A stretch of 64,000 bases of DNA from Myroides sp. JBRI-B21084 (GCF_030545015.1 NZ_CP120653.1:2445406-2509405); one strand, 5' to 3'; counted from the first letter of the stretch, positions 26,627-35,997 are shown. Notes: generated by a model not told the origin, from the sequence alone. Numbers and translations: made by a program.

Positions 26627-27316
26627 TTATCTTGGGGCGCAATAACATGGATTTTTACCAAAAGTGTACGATAAGCTAATACCCGAAAAAACATACCAAT
26701 CGTTGCTGTTGGTGTTGCCAAAAGCTACAATTGTAGTTGATGGTTTTGCAGGATTGTTCCCGTCTAAGTTATCGGTAAAGGAATAACGTGCGCCAATTTC
26801 GGCGCTAAGCACCATTTTTTTATTAAGTAAAGCTTTTATACCAAGAGTTATTGGTACAGCTAATGCATATTCAGTTTCTTTTTCAATTTGCTTATTAAAG
26901 TTGTTAAAGTACGTTTCGCGGTACGATAAGCCTGCTAAACCTGTGTGTAAATAAGGGGTAAAAGCAAACCAACTGTTGTGTAGGTCAAATTCAAAAAAGT
27001 TAAATTCTAGCCCTAACAGCAATTCGTTAATGGTGTTTTTTGTTGATAAATTACGAGCTTTTCTAAGAGGCATGTCCGATTCGGAATCTTTTCCAGTAAT
27101 AGGCATGTAAGTGTAATTTAAACGCCATGAATGTCTTGGGCTACGGTTCCATTTGTATTGAAAACCATATGCCATATCGGTTGGATTAATGTGTTTGGTT
27201 GATCCAATATCACCAATATAATTGGTTGCACCAACAGTTGGCCCAAGTTCGTGAATTTGACTTTGAGCTGTACAAGCACCTAAAATAGTTAATATGGTTA
27301 AAAGTTTTCTTTTCAT
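26627..27316 (-). CDS. DUF6089-type outer-membrane protein
   Basis: The ATG at 27316 gives 229 residues with a signal peptide (MKRKLLTILTILGACTAQSQ). What follows is an alternating beta-strand pattern with many aromatic residues (HELGPTVGATNYIGDIG, YGFQYKWNRSPRHSWRLNY, YTFGKNPCYCAPR), consistent with a small outer-membrane barrel. Its place as first gene before uppS-bamA is conserved in flavobacteria and matches the DUF6089 family. Function unknown; a role in envelope biogenesis is inferred from position only. Confidence 0.85.
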   Translation of the reverse strand: MKRKLLTILTILGACTAQSQIHELGPTVGATNYIGDIGSTKHINPTDMAYGFQYKWNRSPRHSWRLNYTYMPITGKDSESDMPLRKARNLSTKNTINELLLGLEFNFFEFDLHNSWFAFTPYLHTGLAGLSYRETYFNNFNKQIEKETEYALAVPITLGIKALLNKKMVLSAEIGARYSFTDNLDGNNPAKPSTTIVAFGNTNSNDWYVFSGISLSYTFGKNPCYCAPR

Positions 27317-27331
27317 TGTATGGATAATTTG

Positions 27332-27339
27332 CAAATATA
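27332..27339 (-). promoter_or_regulatory. Candidate promoter of the DUF6089-uppS-bamA-skp operon
   Basis: The minus strand reads TATATTTG, a full match to TAnnTTTG, 15 bases before the ATG of the first gene. Confidence 0.5.
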
Positions 27340-27391
27340 CTAATGTAAACGAATAATTTTTATATTTATGATGTATTTTACAAAAATGTGG

Positions 27392-28276
27392 TTAATTTCT
27401 TTTGTCTTCACCCCATAATAATTTACTTCGTAAGGTTCTTAAAAAAGTAACCGAAGGAAATTCAACCATATTTACTGTGTGGTTTGCTAAGGCAATTTCT
27501 ATTTCAGAATCGGTACTCACGGTGGCCATTTCAGAATCTAACGAAAGTAAAAAATGTGCTTCGCGGCTACTAATTTTCATTCTAATTTTACTTCTGTCGT
27601 TAATTATCAATGGTCTAGTAGTTAAGTTGTGTGGTGCAATTGGGGTTATTACCAAGCAATTGCTATCGGGCGTAATTATTGGTCCGCCACAACTTAAGCT
27701 ATAACCTGTACTGCCTGTTGGTGTTGAAATAATAATTCCATCGGCCCAATAAGTGGCTAAAAATTCATCGTTAATATAGGTGTCAACCGTTATCATTGAT
27801 GTGGTGTTTTTTCGTGTAACAGTAATTTCGTTCAATGCAAAATTTACATTAAAACTGTTTATAGCATGGTTTGGTGCATTAAGTTGTAATAAGGTGCGAC
27901 GCGATAATGTGTATTGGTTAGAAAACAAAAGCGGTATTAAAGCCGAAATAGCTTCTTGTTGTACATTTGCTAAAAAGCCTAATCTACCAGCATTTATACC
28001 AACTATTGGTATGTTTTTACTTTTAACAAAATTTGCTGCGCGCAATAAAGTTCCATCGCCACCAATGCTTATAAAAAAATTAGTATCATCGGCAATATCG
28101 TTATGCGATGAAAAAGTTTGGCAGGTAAAGTTTAGTACCTTGTTTTCGTTTAAAAGGTTGTAAAAATCGTTTTCAAAAATAATTTCGGCCTGATGTTCTT
28201 GTAAGGCAAAAACAATTTTATCTACAATGTTTTTGTATATTGGTTTGTAATTTTGAGCGTATATGGCAAATTTCAT
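27392..28276 (-). CDS. nadK: NAD kinase
   Basis: NAD kinase phosphorylates NAD to NADP. The 294-residue protein has the GGDGT motif (FISIGGDGTLLRAANF), the NExxxxR-like block ALNEITVTR and the glycine-rich TPTGSTGYSLSCGGPI. Length and motifs are normal. It starts 8 bases after the CBS-domain gene and is probably cotranscribed with it. Confidence 0.97.
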   Translation of the reverse strand: MKFAIYAQNYKPIYKNIVDKIVFALQEHQAEIIFENDFYNLLNENKVLNFTCQTFSSHNDIADDTNFFISIGGDGTLLRAANFVKSKNIPIVGINAGRLGFLANVQQEAISALIPLLFSNQYTLSRRTLLQLNAPNHAINSFNVNFALNEITVTRKNTTSMITVDTYINDEFLATYWADGIIISTPTGSTGYSLSCGGPIITPDSNCLVITPIAPHNLTTRPLIINDRSKIRMKISSREAHFLLSLDSEMATVSTDSEIEIALANHTVNMVEFPSVTFLRTLRSKLLWGEDKRN

Positions 28277-28284
28277 CTACTTAA

Positions 28285-28941
28285 CTAAATGTTTAAAAAT
28301 TTATCTAAATAAGCCGAACGATTTTTAAGTTCGTTTAAATAAGAATCTTCGTTGTGGTTTGATATAATTTCGTATCCAAACCTACGAAAAGTTTGAATAA
28401 TTTCGTTAATGTTACCAGCCGTAGCTTTTAGGGTAATTTGTGCAAAGTGATCTTCCATTTGCGATACAAATATGCCTAAAAGTTTACAATTATTGCTTTC
28501 AACAATTTGTGCTATTTCACTAATACTGTAATCTAAATAATGTTTTTGAACAACAAGTGCCAAACCAGCATCTTTCATAAAAGGCGTTTGGTTTAAAAAA
28601 GGCAAAACATCGGTATATAAAATATAGCCCATATAAGTGTTGTTTTCGTTTAAAACAGTAAGTAAATTACAGTCAAACTGTGCGAATTTTTCTAAAATTT
28701 CAAACCAACTGGCATCTTCCCTAATAAAATGAGGTAAAAGCGTGTATCGATATTCATTAATTGTTTTTGTTTTAGATGGAATAATATCAACCGTTGCAAT
28801 AGCGCCCATATAAACTCCGTTTTCAACCACCGGAAAGTGACTGAACTGGTTTTCTTCGGTAAACTGAAGCACGTCTTCAAATTTAGTATTAAAAGAAAAC
28901 GGCTTAGGTTTATGTTTTATTAGGTTTTGTATCGATTTCAT
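28285..28941 (-). CDS. CBS-domain protein
   Basis: The ATG at 28941 gives 218 residues; an in-frame ATG at 28956 is also possible. Residues about 5-120 form a CBS pair (FSHFPVVENGVYMGAIAT and NLLTVLNENNTYMGYILYTD), a module that usually binds adenosyl nucleotides. Residues about 130-205 resemble an ACT-like regulatory fold (ISEIAQIVESNNCKLLGIFV). Immediate cotranscription with nadK suggests a link to NAD(P) or adenylate sensing, which is inference. Confidence 0.85.
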   Translation of the reverse strand: MKSIQNLIKHKPKPFSFNTKFEDVLQFTEENQFSHFPVVENGVYMGAIATVDIIPSKTKTINEYRYTLLPHFIREDASWFEILEKFAQFDCNLLTVLNENNTYMGYILYTDVLPFLNQTPFMKDAGLALVVQKHYLDYSISEIAQIVESNNCKLLGIFVSQMEDHFAQITLKATAGNINEIIQTFRRFGYEIISNHNEDSYLNELKNRSAYLDKFLNI

Positions 28942-29000
28942 AACAAAAAAATTCATTGCAAAATAATTAAAATAATCGGTTTTACACCCAATTTACTTTG

Positions 29001-29008
29001 TATTTTTG
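29001..29008 (+). promoter_or_regulatory. Candidate pdxJ promoter, -7 element
   Basis: TATTTTTG matches TAnnTTTG, 19 bases before the pdxJ ATG in the divergent gap with the CBS gene. Confidence 0.5.
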
Positions 29009-29027
29009 TTGATAAATTACTTTACTA

Positions 29028-29741
29028 ATGACAAAATTATCTGTAAATATCAATAAAATAGCTACTTTGCGTAATGCGCGTGGCGGTAATGTGCCTAATT
29101 TGTTAAAAGTAGCTGCCGATGTACAACTGTTTGGCGCACAGGGGGTAACTATTCATCCTAGACCCGATGAACGACACATTCGCTACCAAGATGCTCGTGA
29201 TTTAGTTAAGGTTGTAACTACCGAATACAATATTGAGGGAAATCCAATGGACGATTTTATGAATTTGGTATTAGAATGCAAACCAACCCAAGTAACTTTA
29301 GTACCCGATGCAGTTGATGCAATCACATCAAACGCTGGTTGGGATACAGTTAAACATCAGGCTTATTTAAAAGAGGTAATTGCCGAATTTAAGCGCAATA
29401 ATATTAGAACTTCTATTTTTGTAGATCCTGTTTTATCTATGATTGAAGGTGCTAAAGAAACCGGAACCGATCGCATAGAATTGTACACCGAAGAATTTGC
29501 GCACCAATACGGTTTAGGAAACTTAAAAGCAATTGAACCATACGCAAAAGCAGCAGAATTGGCAAATGCATTAAGTTTAGGTATTAACGCTGGGCACGAT
29601 TTAAGTTTAGATAATATTGAATTTTTTAAACAGAATATTCCTGGTTTGTTAGAAGTTTCTATAGGGCATGCTTTAATTTCTGAAGCAATTTATTTAGGCT
29701 TAGAAAATGTAGTGTGTTTATACAATCAAAAGTTGCGCTAA
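29028..29741 (+). CDS. pdxJ: Pyridoxine 5'-phosphate synthase
   Basis: PdxJ condenses 1-deoxyxylulose 5-phosphate and amino-acetone phosphate to pyridoxine 5'-phosphate. The 237-residue TIM-barrel protein shows LSVNINKIATLRNARGG, the phosphate and catalytic block VTIHPRPDERHIRYQD and the C-terminal LEVSIGHALISEAIYLGLE. Its stop overlaps the start of the next gene by one base (TAATG), which suggests translational coupling. Confidence 0.97.
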   Translation: MTKLSVNINKIATLRNARGGNVPNLLKVAADVQLFGAQGVTIHPRPDERHIRYQDARDLVKVVTTEYNIEGNPMDDFMNLVLECKPTQVTLVPDAVDAITSNAGWDTVKHQAYLKEVIAEFKRNNIRTSIFVDPVLSMIEGAKETGTDRIELYTEEFAHQYGLGNLKAIEPYAKAAELANALSLGINAGHDLSLDNIEFFKQNIPGLLEVSIGHALISEAIYLGLENVVCLYNQKLR

Positions 29742-30511
29742 TGAACGATATTTTATACGCAAAAGTTGAAGGAGCTGGTAAGCCCTTACTTATTTTACAT
29801 GGTTTTTTAGGAATGAGCGACAACTGGAAAACCTTAGGTACTAAATATGCCGAAAATGGTTTTGAAGTTCATATGTTAGATTTACGCAACCACGGACGTA
29901 GTTTTCATTCAGATATATTCAACTATCATGTAATGGCTGAAGATGTAGTTGCATACTGCCAAACGAATAATTTGGCTGAAATAGATGTTATCGGCCACTC
30001 AATGGGTGGAAAAGTAGCCATGTATTTAGCAGTTAATTTTCCAAATTTGGTTCGTAAATTAATAGTAGCCGATATTTCACCCAAATATTACAAACCGCAC
30101 CATCAAGATGTTATGGCGGCTTTAAACGCAGTTGATTTTTCGCAAAATCCATCGCGTAATGAAGTGCAAGTAACTATTGAAAAACATGTAACAGAACCAG
30201 GTGTTGTTCAATTTTTAATGAAGAATGTTTATCGTGTTACACCCCAACAATTAGGTTTTCGCTTTAATTTAAACGCTTTTAATAACGATGATACGCTTAT
30301 TGGCGAAGCGTTACCTATTGATACTGTTTTTAATAAACCAACTTTGTTTTTAAAAGGAAGTAAATCGCATTATATAACAAATGCAGATGAAGAGTTGATA
30401 AAAAAGCACTTTCCATTAGCAACAATTGAAACCATTTCAAATGCTGGGCATTGGTTGCACGCCGATAATGCTGTTGAATTCTTTGAGAAATCAATCAATT
30501 TTTTAAAATAA
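29741..30511 (+). CDS. Alpha/beta hydrolase
   Basis: The ATG at 29741 overlaps the pdxJ stop by one base; a frame opening at 29714 would run into pdxJ. The 256-residue protein is an alpha/beta-hydrolase of the YbfF/abhydrolase group: LLILHGFLGMSDNWKTLG (oxyanion region), the nucleophile elbow VIGHSMGGKVAMY (catalytic Ser), and the late histidine in NAGHWLHAD. The substrate is unknown; an esterase is likely. The pdxJ-hydrolase coupling is a common arrangement in flavobacteria. Confidence 0.93.
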   Translation: MNDILYAKVEGAGKPLLILHGFLGMSDNWKTLGTKYAENGFEVHMLDLRNHGRSFHSDIFNYHVMAEDVVAYCQTNNLAEIDVIGHSMGGKVAMYLAVNFPNLVRKLIVADISPKYYKPHHQDVMAALNAVDFSQNPSRNEVQVTIEKHVTEPGVVQFLMKNVYRVTPQQLGFRFNLNAFNNDDTLIGEALPIDTVFNKPTLFLKGSKSHYITNADEELIKKHFPLATIETISNAGHWLHADNAVEFFEKSINFLK

Positions 30512-30607
30512 TATGCACGCATAATAAAAAAAACAAGCTTAAAATCAACTAAACGTAATAATTTAATAATTTTTAACACCAAGTTATTAAACTTTTGCAA
30601 AATGTTT

Positions 30608-30615
30608 TATATTTG
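30608..30615 (+). promoter_or_regulatory. Candidate promoter of the FadL-like porin gene
   Basis: TATATTTG matches TAnnTTTG, 28 bases before the ATG. The 132-base gap otherwise shows only AT-rich sequence. Confidence 0.5.
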
Positions 30616-30643
30616 AAATACTAACATTAATAAACGTTTAGTT

Positions 30644-31894
30644 ATGAAGAAAGTTTTATCTATTTCTTTATTGTCGTTAATCGCTGCAAATGCTTTCGCG
30701 GGTGGATACCGTATAAGTATGCAAGGTCAACGCCAATTAGCAATGGGGCATACAGGTGTGGCTGTGATTGGTCAAAATGCCGAAAGTTTGTTTTTTAACC
30801 CAGCCAGCGGTACTTTTTTAAAAAATAAGTGGAGTTTTTCAGCTGGTGCAACTGCATTGTTTTCCAATGTAAAATTCCAAAATTCGTTATACAATTGGTC
30901 TAACTCATCAGAAAACATGGGTACCCCTTTTTATTTGTACGGAAACTATCAAGTTTCTAACAAATTCTCAGTTGGTTTAGCGGTTTATACACCTTATGGA
31001 AGTTCTGTAGAATGGCAACAAGATTGGCCAGGTTCACATTTAGTAAATAATATAGACTTACAAGCAATTTTTGTACAGCCAACAGTATCGTATAAAATTA
31101 GCGATAACATTAGTTTAGGTGCTGGTTTAATTTATGTAAACGGTGGCGTTACTTTTAATAGAAACTTATCACGTAGCTTGGTAGATGAAAACGGAAACCG
31201 TTCTGATGTTACAATTGATGCGCAAGGTGTAAGCGCGTGGGGATACAACGTTGGTGTTACTGCACGTTTAGACGAATATGTTACTTTTGGGGCAAACTAC
31301 CGTTCACAAATTGATATGAAAGTAGAAGGTGGCGATGCAAGTTTTCATGATTTGCCAAGCTTTTTACAAGGGGCATATCCTAACGGAAAATTTAATGCAA
31401 CCATGCCTTTACCTGCAGAGTTAACAGTTGGTTTTTCTTACCAAATTAACAACAAATGGTTAGCTGCTGTTGATTACAACTATACTTTTTGGAAAGCTTA
31501 TGATAATTTAGTTATTGAATTTGATAACCCGTCAATTGGCAAATCGGTAAACCCAAGAAACTATAAAAGCAGTGCAACAATTCGCGGTGGTTTACAATTT
31601 GCTCCAACCGAAAAATTCTCTGCTCGTGTAGGTGGTTATTACGATATTTCTCCGGTTCAAGATGGATATTTTGCTCCAGAAACACCACGTAACAACGCGT
31701 TGGCAGGTACAGTTGGTTTTACATACCAAGTGTCGCCTAAATTGGGTATCGATTTTGCAGCAACTGCATTAAACTTTAAAGAAACCAATAATTCTTACAA
31801 CCACTATACAGAAGACGGTACACATGTATCTTTTGGAGGCGATTACCGTTCATCGGCATATTCATTAGGATTAGGTTTGTCGTATAACTTTTAA
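30644..31894 (+). CDS. FadL/OmpP1 family outer-membrane transporter
   Basis: This 416-residue protein has a signal peptide (KKVLSISLLSLIAANAFAGG) and then the OmpP1/FadL pattern: GGYRISMQGQRQLAMGHTGV, ESLFFNPASGTFL (the NPA motif), and a beta barrel ending in an aromatic residue (LGLGLSYNF). FadL proteins pass long-chain fatty acids and other hydrophobic molecules across the outer membrane. The SGNH esterase lipoprotein 9 bases downstream suggests coupled hydrolysis and uptake of lipids, which is inference. Confidence 0.93.
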   Translation: MKKVLSISLLSLIAANAFAGGYRISMQGQRQLAMGHTGVAVIGQNAESLFFNPASGTFLKNKWSFSAGATALFSNVKFQNSLYNWSNSSENMGTPFYLYGNYQVSNKFSVGLAVYTPYGSSVEWQQDWPGSHLVNNIDLQAIFVQPTVSYKISDNISLGAGLIYVNGGVTFNRNLSRSLVDENGNRSDVTIDAQGVSAWGYNVGVTARLDEYVTFGANYRSQIDMKVEGGDASFHDLPSFLQGAYPNGKFNATMPLPAELTVGFSYQINNKWLAAVDYNYTFWKAYDNLVIEFDNPSIGKSVNPRNYKSSATIRGGLQFAPTEKFSARVGGYYDISPVQDGYFAPETPRNNALAGTVGFTYQVSPKLGIDFAATALNFKETNNSYNHYTEDGTHVSFGGDYRSSAYSLGLGLSYNF

Positions 31895-31903
31895 TTTAGT
31901 AAC

Positions 31904-33457
31904 ATGAAAAAATATCAATCAATTATATTAGCAGCATGTGCAATAGGATTTGCTGCTTGTGAACCCGAATTTGAAAACGAAGTATCAAACGAAACCTATT
32001 CTAAAGGCGAAGCTGATTTTACAACTTATGTAGCATTAGGAAATTCGTTAACATCGGGTTTTATGGATGGAACAATGTATCGTTCTGGCCAACAGTATTC
32101 TTTTCCTAGTTTATTAGCAAAACAATTTGCAGTTGTTGGTGGTGGTGCTTTTACGCAACCTTCGTTTGAAGACGATACTAATGATATGGGAGGTTTGTTA
32201 TTTATGGGACAAAAAATAGCTAATACGCGATTAATTTTAAACATGGCTGTTGGTGGACCAGAAAACTTAAAAGGCAGTCCAACTATAGAAGTTAGCAGCT
32301 TACAAAAAATGGCTTACAATAATATGGGTGTTCCATTAGCAAAATCATTTCATTTGTTAGCACCAGGATATGGTAATATAGCAAATTTAGCAAATGGTAC
32401 AGCTAACCCTTATTTTGTACGCCATGCAACAACAGCTAATGCTACGGTTTTAGGTGATGCAATGAGTTTAAATCCTACATTTTTTACAAACTGGATTGGA
32501 TCTAACGATGTATTGTCATACGCAACTTCAGGTGGTGTTGGTGTAAACCAAGAGGGTAATTTAAACCCAGCAACGTATGGTGCTAATGATATTACAGATC
32601 CGCAAGTTTTTGCTTCGGCTTACAGCACCATTGTTAATACTTTAACAAGCAAAGGGGCAAAAGGGGTAGTTGCAACAATACCATATGTAACATCAATTCC
32701 GCATTTTACAACAGTGCCTTTTAATCCTTTAACTGCTGAGGCATTAGGCGGAGCAGCAACTGTTAACCAATTAAATGCACAGTTATTAGGACCAATTAAA
32801 CAAATTTTAACTGCAGTTGGGCAAGGTGATCGTATTCAGTTGTATTCTACAACAAATCCAAATCCACTTTTAATTACCGATGAAACTTTAACAGATATGT
32901 CAGCTGTTATTACAGGTGCTTTAATTGCAAATCAAATTCCTGCACAACAAGCTACAGCAATTGGGCAAGTATTTGGTAAGGCGCGCCATGCAACTAAAAA
33001 CGATTTATTTGTTTTAGGAACAAGTGCAGTAATAGGAAAAACGTCGTCTATGCCAGCTCCGTTAGATAAATTAGGGGTTACTTTTCCTTTAGAAGATAAA
33101 TACGCTTTAATTCCATCTGAACAAGAAAATATTAAAGAAGCTACCGATGCGTTTAATGATATTATTTGGGCTACTGCAAAATCTAAAAACTTAGCAGTTG
33201 CAGATATGAACGCTATTTTACGTTATTTAACGTCGGGTATTCGTTTAAACGATGGTCAAATTTATACAGCTAATTACTTTAATGGTAAAAACCTTAATAA
33301 AGTATTGTTTTCTTTAGATGGTGTGCATCCAAACCCACGTGGATATGCTTTTATTTCTAACGAAATTATTAAAGTAATAAACGAACATTACAAATCTAAA
33401 TTACCTTTATTAGTACCAGGTAATTATCCAGGTGTTACTTTAAAAGCATCTAATTAA
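31904..33457 (+). CDS. SGNH/GDSL-type esterase lipoprotein
   Basis: The 517-residue protein has a lipoprotein signal (IILAACAIGFAACEPEFENE; lipidated Cys in FAAC). SGNH hydrolase blocks are YVALGNSLTSGF (block I, serine nucleophile), a middle GGPE segment (possible block II), NWIGSNDVLSYA (block III, GxND) and DGVHPNPRGYAFISN (block V, Asp-His). The sequence between blocks III and V is longer than in small GDSL enzymes. It is probably a surface or periplasmic lipase/esterase, cotranscribed with the FadL-like porin. Confidence 0.9.
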   Translation: MKKYQSIILAACAIGFAACEPEFENEVSNETYSKGEADFTTYVALGNSLTSGFMDGTMYRSGQQYSFPSLLAKQFAVVGGGAFTQPSFEDDTNDMGGLLFMGQKIANTRLILNMAVGGPENLKGSPTIEVSSLQKMAYNNMGVPLAKSFHLLAPGYGNIANLANGTANPYFVRHATTANATVLGDAMSLNPTFFTNWIGSNDVLSYATSGGVGVNQEGNLNPATYGANDITDPQVFASAYSTIVNTLTSKGAKGVVATIPYVTSIPHFTTVPFNPLTAEALGGAATVNQLNAQLLGPIKQILTAVGQGDRIQLYSTTNPNPLLITDETLTDMSAVITGALIANQIPAQQATAIGQVFGKARHATKNDLFVLGTSAVIGKTSSMPAPLDKLGVTFPLEDKYALIPSEQENIKEATDAFNDIIWATAKSKNLAVADMNAILRYLTSGIRLNDGQIYTANYFNGKNLNKVLFSLDGVHPNPRGYAFISNEIIKVINEHYKSKLPLLVPGNYPGVTLKASN

Positions 33458-33465
33458 GTAGATAA

Positions 33466-33807
33466 ATGAAAATAATTATAAAATTAATAGCAACGGCAAT
33501 CATAGTATCCTTACTCTCGTATTTTTTACCAGGTGTAAGTGTAGATGGTTTTGGTTCATCAATTGTAGTTGTAATTGTATTGGCAATATTAAATTTTTTA
33601 GTAAAACCAATATTACAACTAATTGCAATGCCCATAAATATTTTAACCTTAGGTTTGTTTTTATTTGTAATAAACGCATTAATAATAATGTTGTGTGGCA
33701 GTATAGTAACAGGCTTTCAGGTAAATGGCTTTATTCCTGCGTTATTGTTTAGTTTAATCCTATCAATTTTACAATCGATACTAGATGGAATCATAGGTAG
33801 TGATTAA
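33466..33807 (+). CDS. Phage-holin-IV-type small membrane protein
   Basis: The 113-residue protein is almost entirely hydrophobic with four predicted membrane segments (IKLIATAIIVSLLSYFLPG, SIVVVIVLAILNFLVKPIL, LGLFLFVINALIIMLCGSIV, FIPALLFSLILSILQSILD). The pattern LNFLVKPIL followed by MPINILTLGLFLFVIN is that of the Phage_holin_4_2/YvlD family. These are chromosomal membrane proteins, not evidence of a prophage. It starts 8 bases after the esterase stop. Confidence 0.88.
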   Translation: MKIIIKLIATAIIVSLLSYFLPGVSVDGFGSSIVVVIVLAILNFLVKPILQLIAMPINILTLGLFLFVINALIIMLCGSIVTGFQVNGFIPALLFSLILSILQSILDGIIGSD

Positions 33808-33842
33808 TTTTTACTAATAATTAATATTCAATTATTTAAAAA

Positions 33843-33874
33843 TTTGATTGGCTTGTAAAAATAATGTATTTTTG
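33843..33874 (+). promoter_or_regulatory. Promoter of tig with consensus -33 and -7 elements
   Basis: TTTG (33843-33846), a 20-base spacer and TATTTTTG (33867-33874) fit the Bacteroidota sigma-ABfr pattern. The start codon of tig is 33 bases downstream. Confidence 0.75.
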
Positions 33875-33882
33875 CAAGCCAA
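33848..33882. repeat. Long inverted repeat overlapping the tig promoter
   Basis: Left arm 33848-33863 and right arm 33867-33882 are 16 bases each, match at 15 of 16 positions (one G-T difference) and are separated by ATG. The right arm begins exactly with the -7 element. It could be an operator or the terminator of the upstream gene set, and the T-tract after it is short. Confidence 0.75.
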
Positions 33883-33907
33883 TTTTAGTTAGAAAACAAA
33901 ATTTACA

Positions 33908-35230
33908 ATGAATATCACAAGAAATAATGTAGATGCTTTAAATGCAGTTATTACAATTGAAGTAACCAAAGATGATTACGCTACCAAAGTAGAAAATGTT
34001 CTTAAAGAATACAAAAAGAACGCTAATATACCTGGTTTTAGAAAAGGACAAGTACCTGCTTCATTAGTTAAAAAGCAATATGGTCAGGCAATTATGTTTG
34101 ATGAAGTAAACAAATTGTTGCAAGAAAGTTTAAACAACTATTTAAACGAAGAAAAAATTGATATTTTAGGTAATCCACTTCCGGTTGCTAAAGATATTGA
34201 TTGGGATGCAGATACATTAAGTTTTGATTTTGAATTAGGTTTAGCTCCTGAGTTTGCAGTAGATTTAGCTGCAGCTAAAAATACAACAAAATACCAAATT
34301 GTTGCCGATGAAGAAATGGTAAACGAACAGGTAGAATACATACAAAAACAATACGGAAAATTAGTTTCTAAAGAAAAAGTAGAAGAAGGTGATGATATTC
34401 GTGTGAAAGTTGCCAATACAGAAGAAGGTATTGAAAACGAAACTACATTTAACGTATCAATCATTCGTACTAAAACAAACCAAAAGAAATTTATTGGTAA
34501 AAAAGTAGGCGATGAGGTTGTAATTTCTACAAAAGGTTTATTTGAAGACGACCATAAATTAATGGACGTTTTAAAAGTTGATCACGATAAAGTACACGGT
34601 TTAGATGTTGAAGTCACTTTTACAATCGAAGAAATTTCAACTCAAGAAAAAGCAGAATTAAACCAAGAATTTTTCGATAAATTATTTGGCGAAGGAAAAG
34701 TAACTTCTGAGGACGAATTAAAAACACGTATTAAAGAAGATGCCGAAAAGCAATTTGCACAACAAGCAGATCAAAAATTCATGAACGATACAGTTGAAGC
34801 ATTAATTGAAAATACAAGCTTTGAACTTCCTAAAGAATTTTTAGTAAAATGGTTACAAACTGTTGGCGAAACTACTTTAACCGAAGAACAAGCACAAGAA
34901 GAATACACAAAATCTGAAAAAGGATTGCGTTACCAATTAATTGAAGGTAAAATTATTACCGATAATGAAATGCAAATTACTTTTGATGAAATTAAAGATT
35001 ATACTTCGGGCTTAATTAAAGATCAAATGGCACAATTTGGTCAGTTAGAGCCTTCTGAAGATGATGTAACTAACATTGTATCACGTGTTTTATCAAACCA
35101 AGACGAAGTAAAACGTATTTCGGAGCAGTTAATGAACGATAAAATGATGAAATTATTTGCAGATAAAGTAAATGCAAACGTTAAAGAAGTAACTTACAAA
35201 GATTTCGTTAAAGAAGTTTACGGAGAATAA
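33908..35230 (+). CDS. tig: Trigger factor
   Basis: Trigger factor is the ribosome-bound chaperone and prolyl isomerase for nascent chains. The 440-residue protein has the ribosome-binding domain with the signature PGFRKGQVP (residues about 40-48), a weakly conserved PPIase domain in the middle and a helical C-terminal chaperone domain. The PPIase region lacks the usual FKBP-type GxGxxxxG motifs, as common in Bacteroidota. It lies upstream of clpP-clpX, the normal arrangement. Confidence 0.95.
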   Translation: MNITRNNVDALNAVITIEVTKDDYATKVENVLKEYKKNANIPGFRKGQVPASLVKKQYGQAIMFDEVNKLLQESLNNYLNEEKIDILGNPLPVAKDIDWDADTLSFDFELGLAPEFAVDLAAAKNTTKYQIVADEEMVNEQVEYIQKQYGKLVSKEKVEEGDDIRVKVANTEEGIENETTFNVSIIRTKTNQKKFIGKKVGDEVVISTKGLFEDDHKLMDVLKVDHDKVHGLDVEVTFTIEEISTQEKAELNQEFFDKLFGEGKVTSEDELKTRIKEDAEKQFAQQADQKFMNDTVEALIENTSFELPKEFLVKWLQTVGETTLTEEQAQEEYTKSEKGLRYQLIEGKIITDNEMQITFDEIKDYTSGLIKDQMAQFGQLEPSEDDVTNIVSRVLSNQDEVKRISEQLMNDKMMKLFADKVNANVKEVTYKDFVKEVYGE

Positions 35231-35257
35231 TTCTTAGCAAAAAAATAAGTATATTTG

Positions 35258-35291
35258 AGCGTCGAACGAAGAGTTTCGACGCTTATTTTTT
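35258..35291 (+). terminator. Terminator between tig and clpP
   Basis: AGCGTCGAA (35258-35266) pairs with TTCGACGCT (35275-35283), followed by TATTTTTTAT. It lies 27 bases after the tig stop. clpP must have its own promoter or depend on read-through. Confidence 0.85.
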
Positions 35292-35314
35292 ATAACATTT
35301 TTAGAAAAAAAAAT

Positions 35315-35992
35315 ATGAATTACGGTAAAGAATTTAAAAAATATGCTACTAAGCACCACAAAGTAAACAATTTGTATTACGATAAAATGATTGCTGCAAT
35401 GACACCCGCAGCAAGTATGACTCCTTATATTATTGAAGAGCGCCCAATGAACATTGCTTCGATGGATGTTTTTTCACGTTTAATGATGGATCGTATCATT
35501 TTTTTAGGCTCTGGTGTTGATGATTATGTAGCAAATATTATTCAAGCGCAATTGTTATTCTTAGAAAGTGTTGATGCTTCTAAAGATATTTCAATCTACA
35601 TTAATTCACCAGGTGGTAGCGTTTATGCAGGTTTAGGTATTTACGATACCATGCAATTTGTAAAGCCCGATGTAGCAACAATTTGTACAGGAATGGCAGC
35701 ATCAATGGGTGCCGTATTGTTATGTGCAGGTGCCGATGGTAAACGTTCGGCATTACCTCACTCACGCGTTATGATTCACCAACCTTCAGGTGGGGCACAA
35801 GGTGTTGCAACCGATATGGAAATCAACCTAAAAGAAATGCTAAAATTAAAAGAAGAATTATATCAAATCATTGCAAAACACGCCAAACAACCATTTGATA
35901 AAGTGTATAAAGATTCTGAACGCGATTATTGGATGCGTGCCGATGAAGCTAAAGAATATGGAATGATTGATGAAGTTTTAACCAGAGAATAA
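35315..35992 (+). CDS. clpP: ATP-dependent Clp protease proteolytic subunit
   Basis: ClpP forms the double-ring protease core used by ClpX. The ATG at 35315 gives 225 residues; an upstream in-frame start at 35255 lies in the terminator hairpin and is rejected. The catalytic serine is in [14 protein letters not shown], the histidine in [13 protein letters not shown], and the aspartate follows in the third block. The family block [20 protein letters not shown] is intact. clpX follows after 5 bases. Confidence 0.97.
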   Translation: MNYGKEFKKYATKHHKVNNLYYDKMIAAMTPAASMTPYIIEERPMNIASMDVFSRLMMDRIIFLGSGVDDYVANIIQAQLLFLESVDASKDISIYINSPGGSVYAGLGIYDTMQFVKPDVATICTGMAASMGAVLLCAGADGKRSALPHSRVMIHQPSGGAQGVATDMEINLKEMLKLKEELYQIIAKHAKQPFDKVYKDSERDYWMRADEAKEYGMIDEVLTRE

Positions 35993-35997
35993 TTAGA

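Noticed and set aside
26626..26721. Longer N-terminus for uppS
   Set aside because: It would overlap the DUF6089 gene by 95 bases and the added residues do not resemble the family.
33466..33807. Holin-like protein and GH25 lysozyme taken as signs of a prophage
   Set aside because: There are no phage structural, integrase or portal genes, and both families are common chromosomal genes in this class.
35255..35314. Upstream start for clpP
   Set aside because: It lies inside the tig terminator hairpin and adds residues not seen in ClpP; ATG 35315 is preferred.
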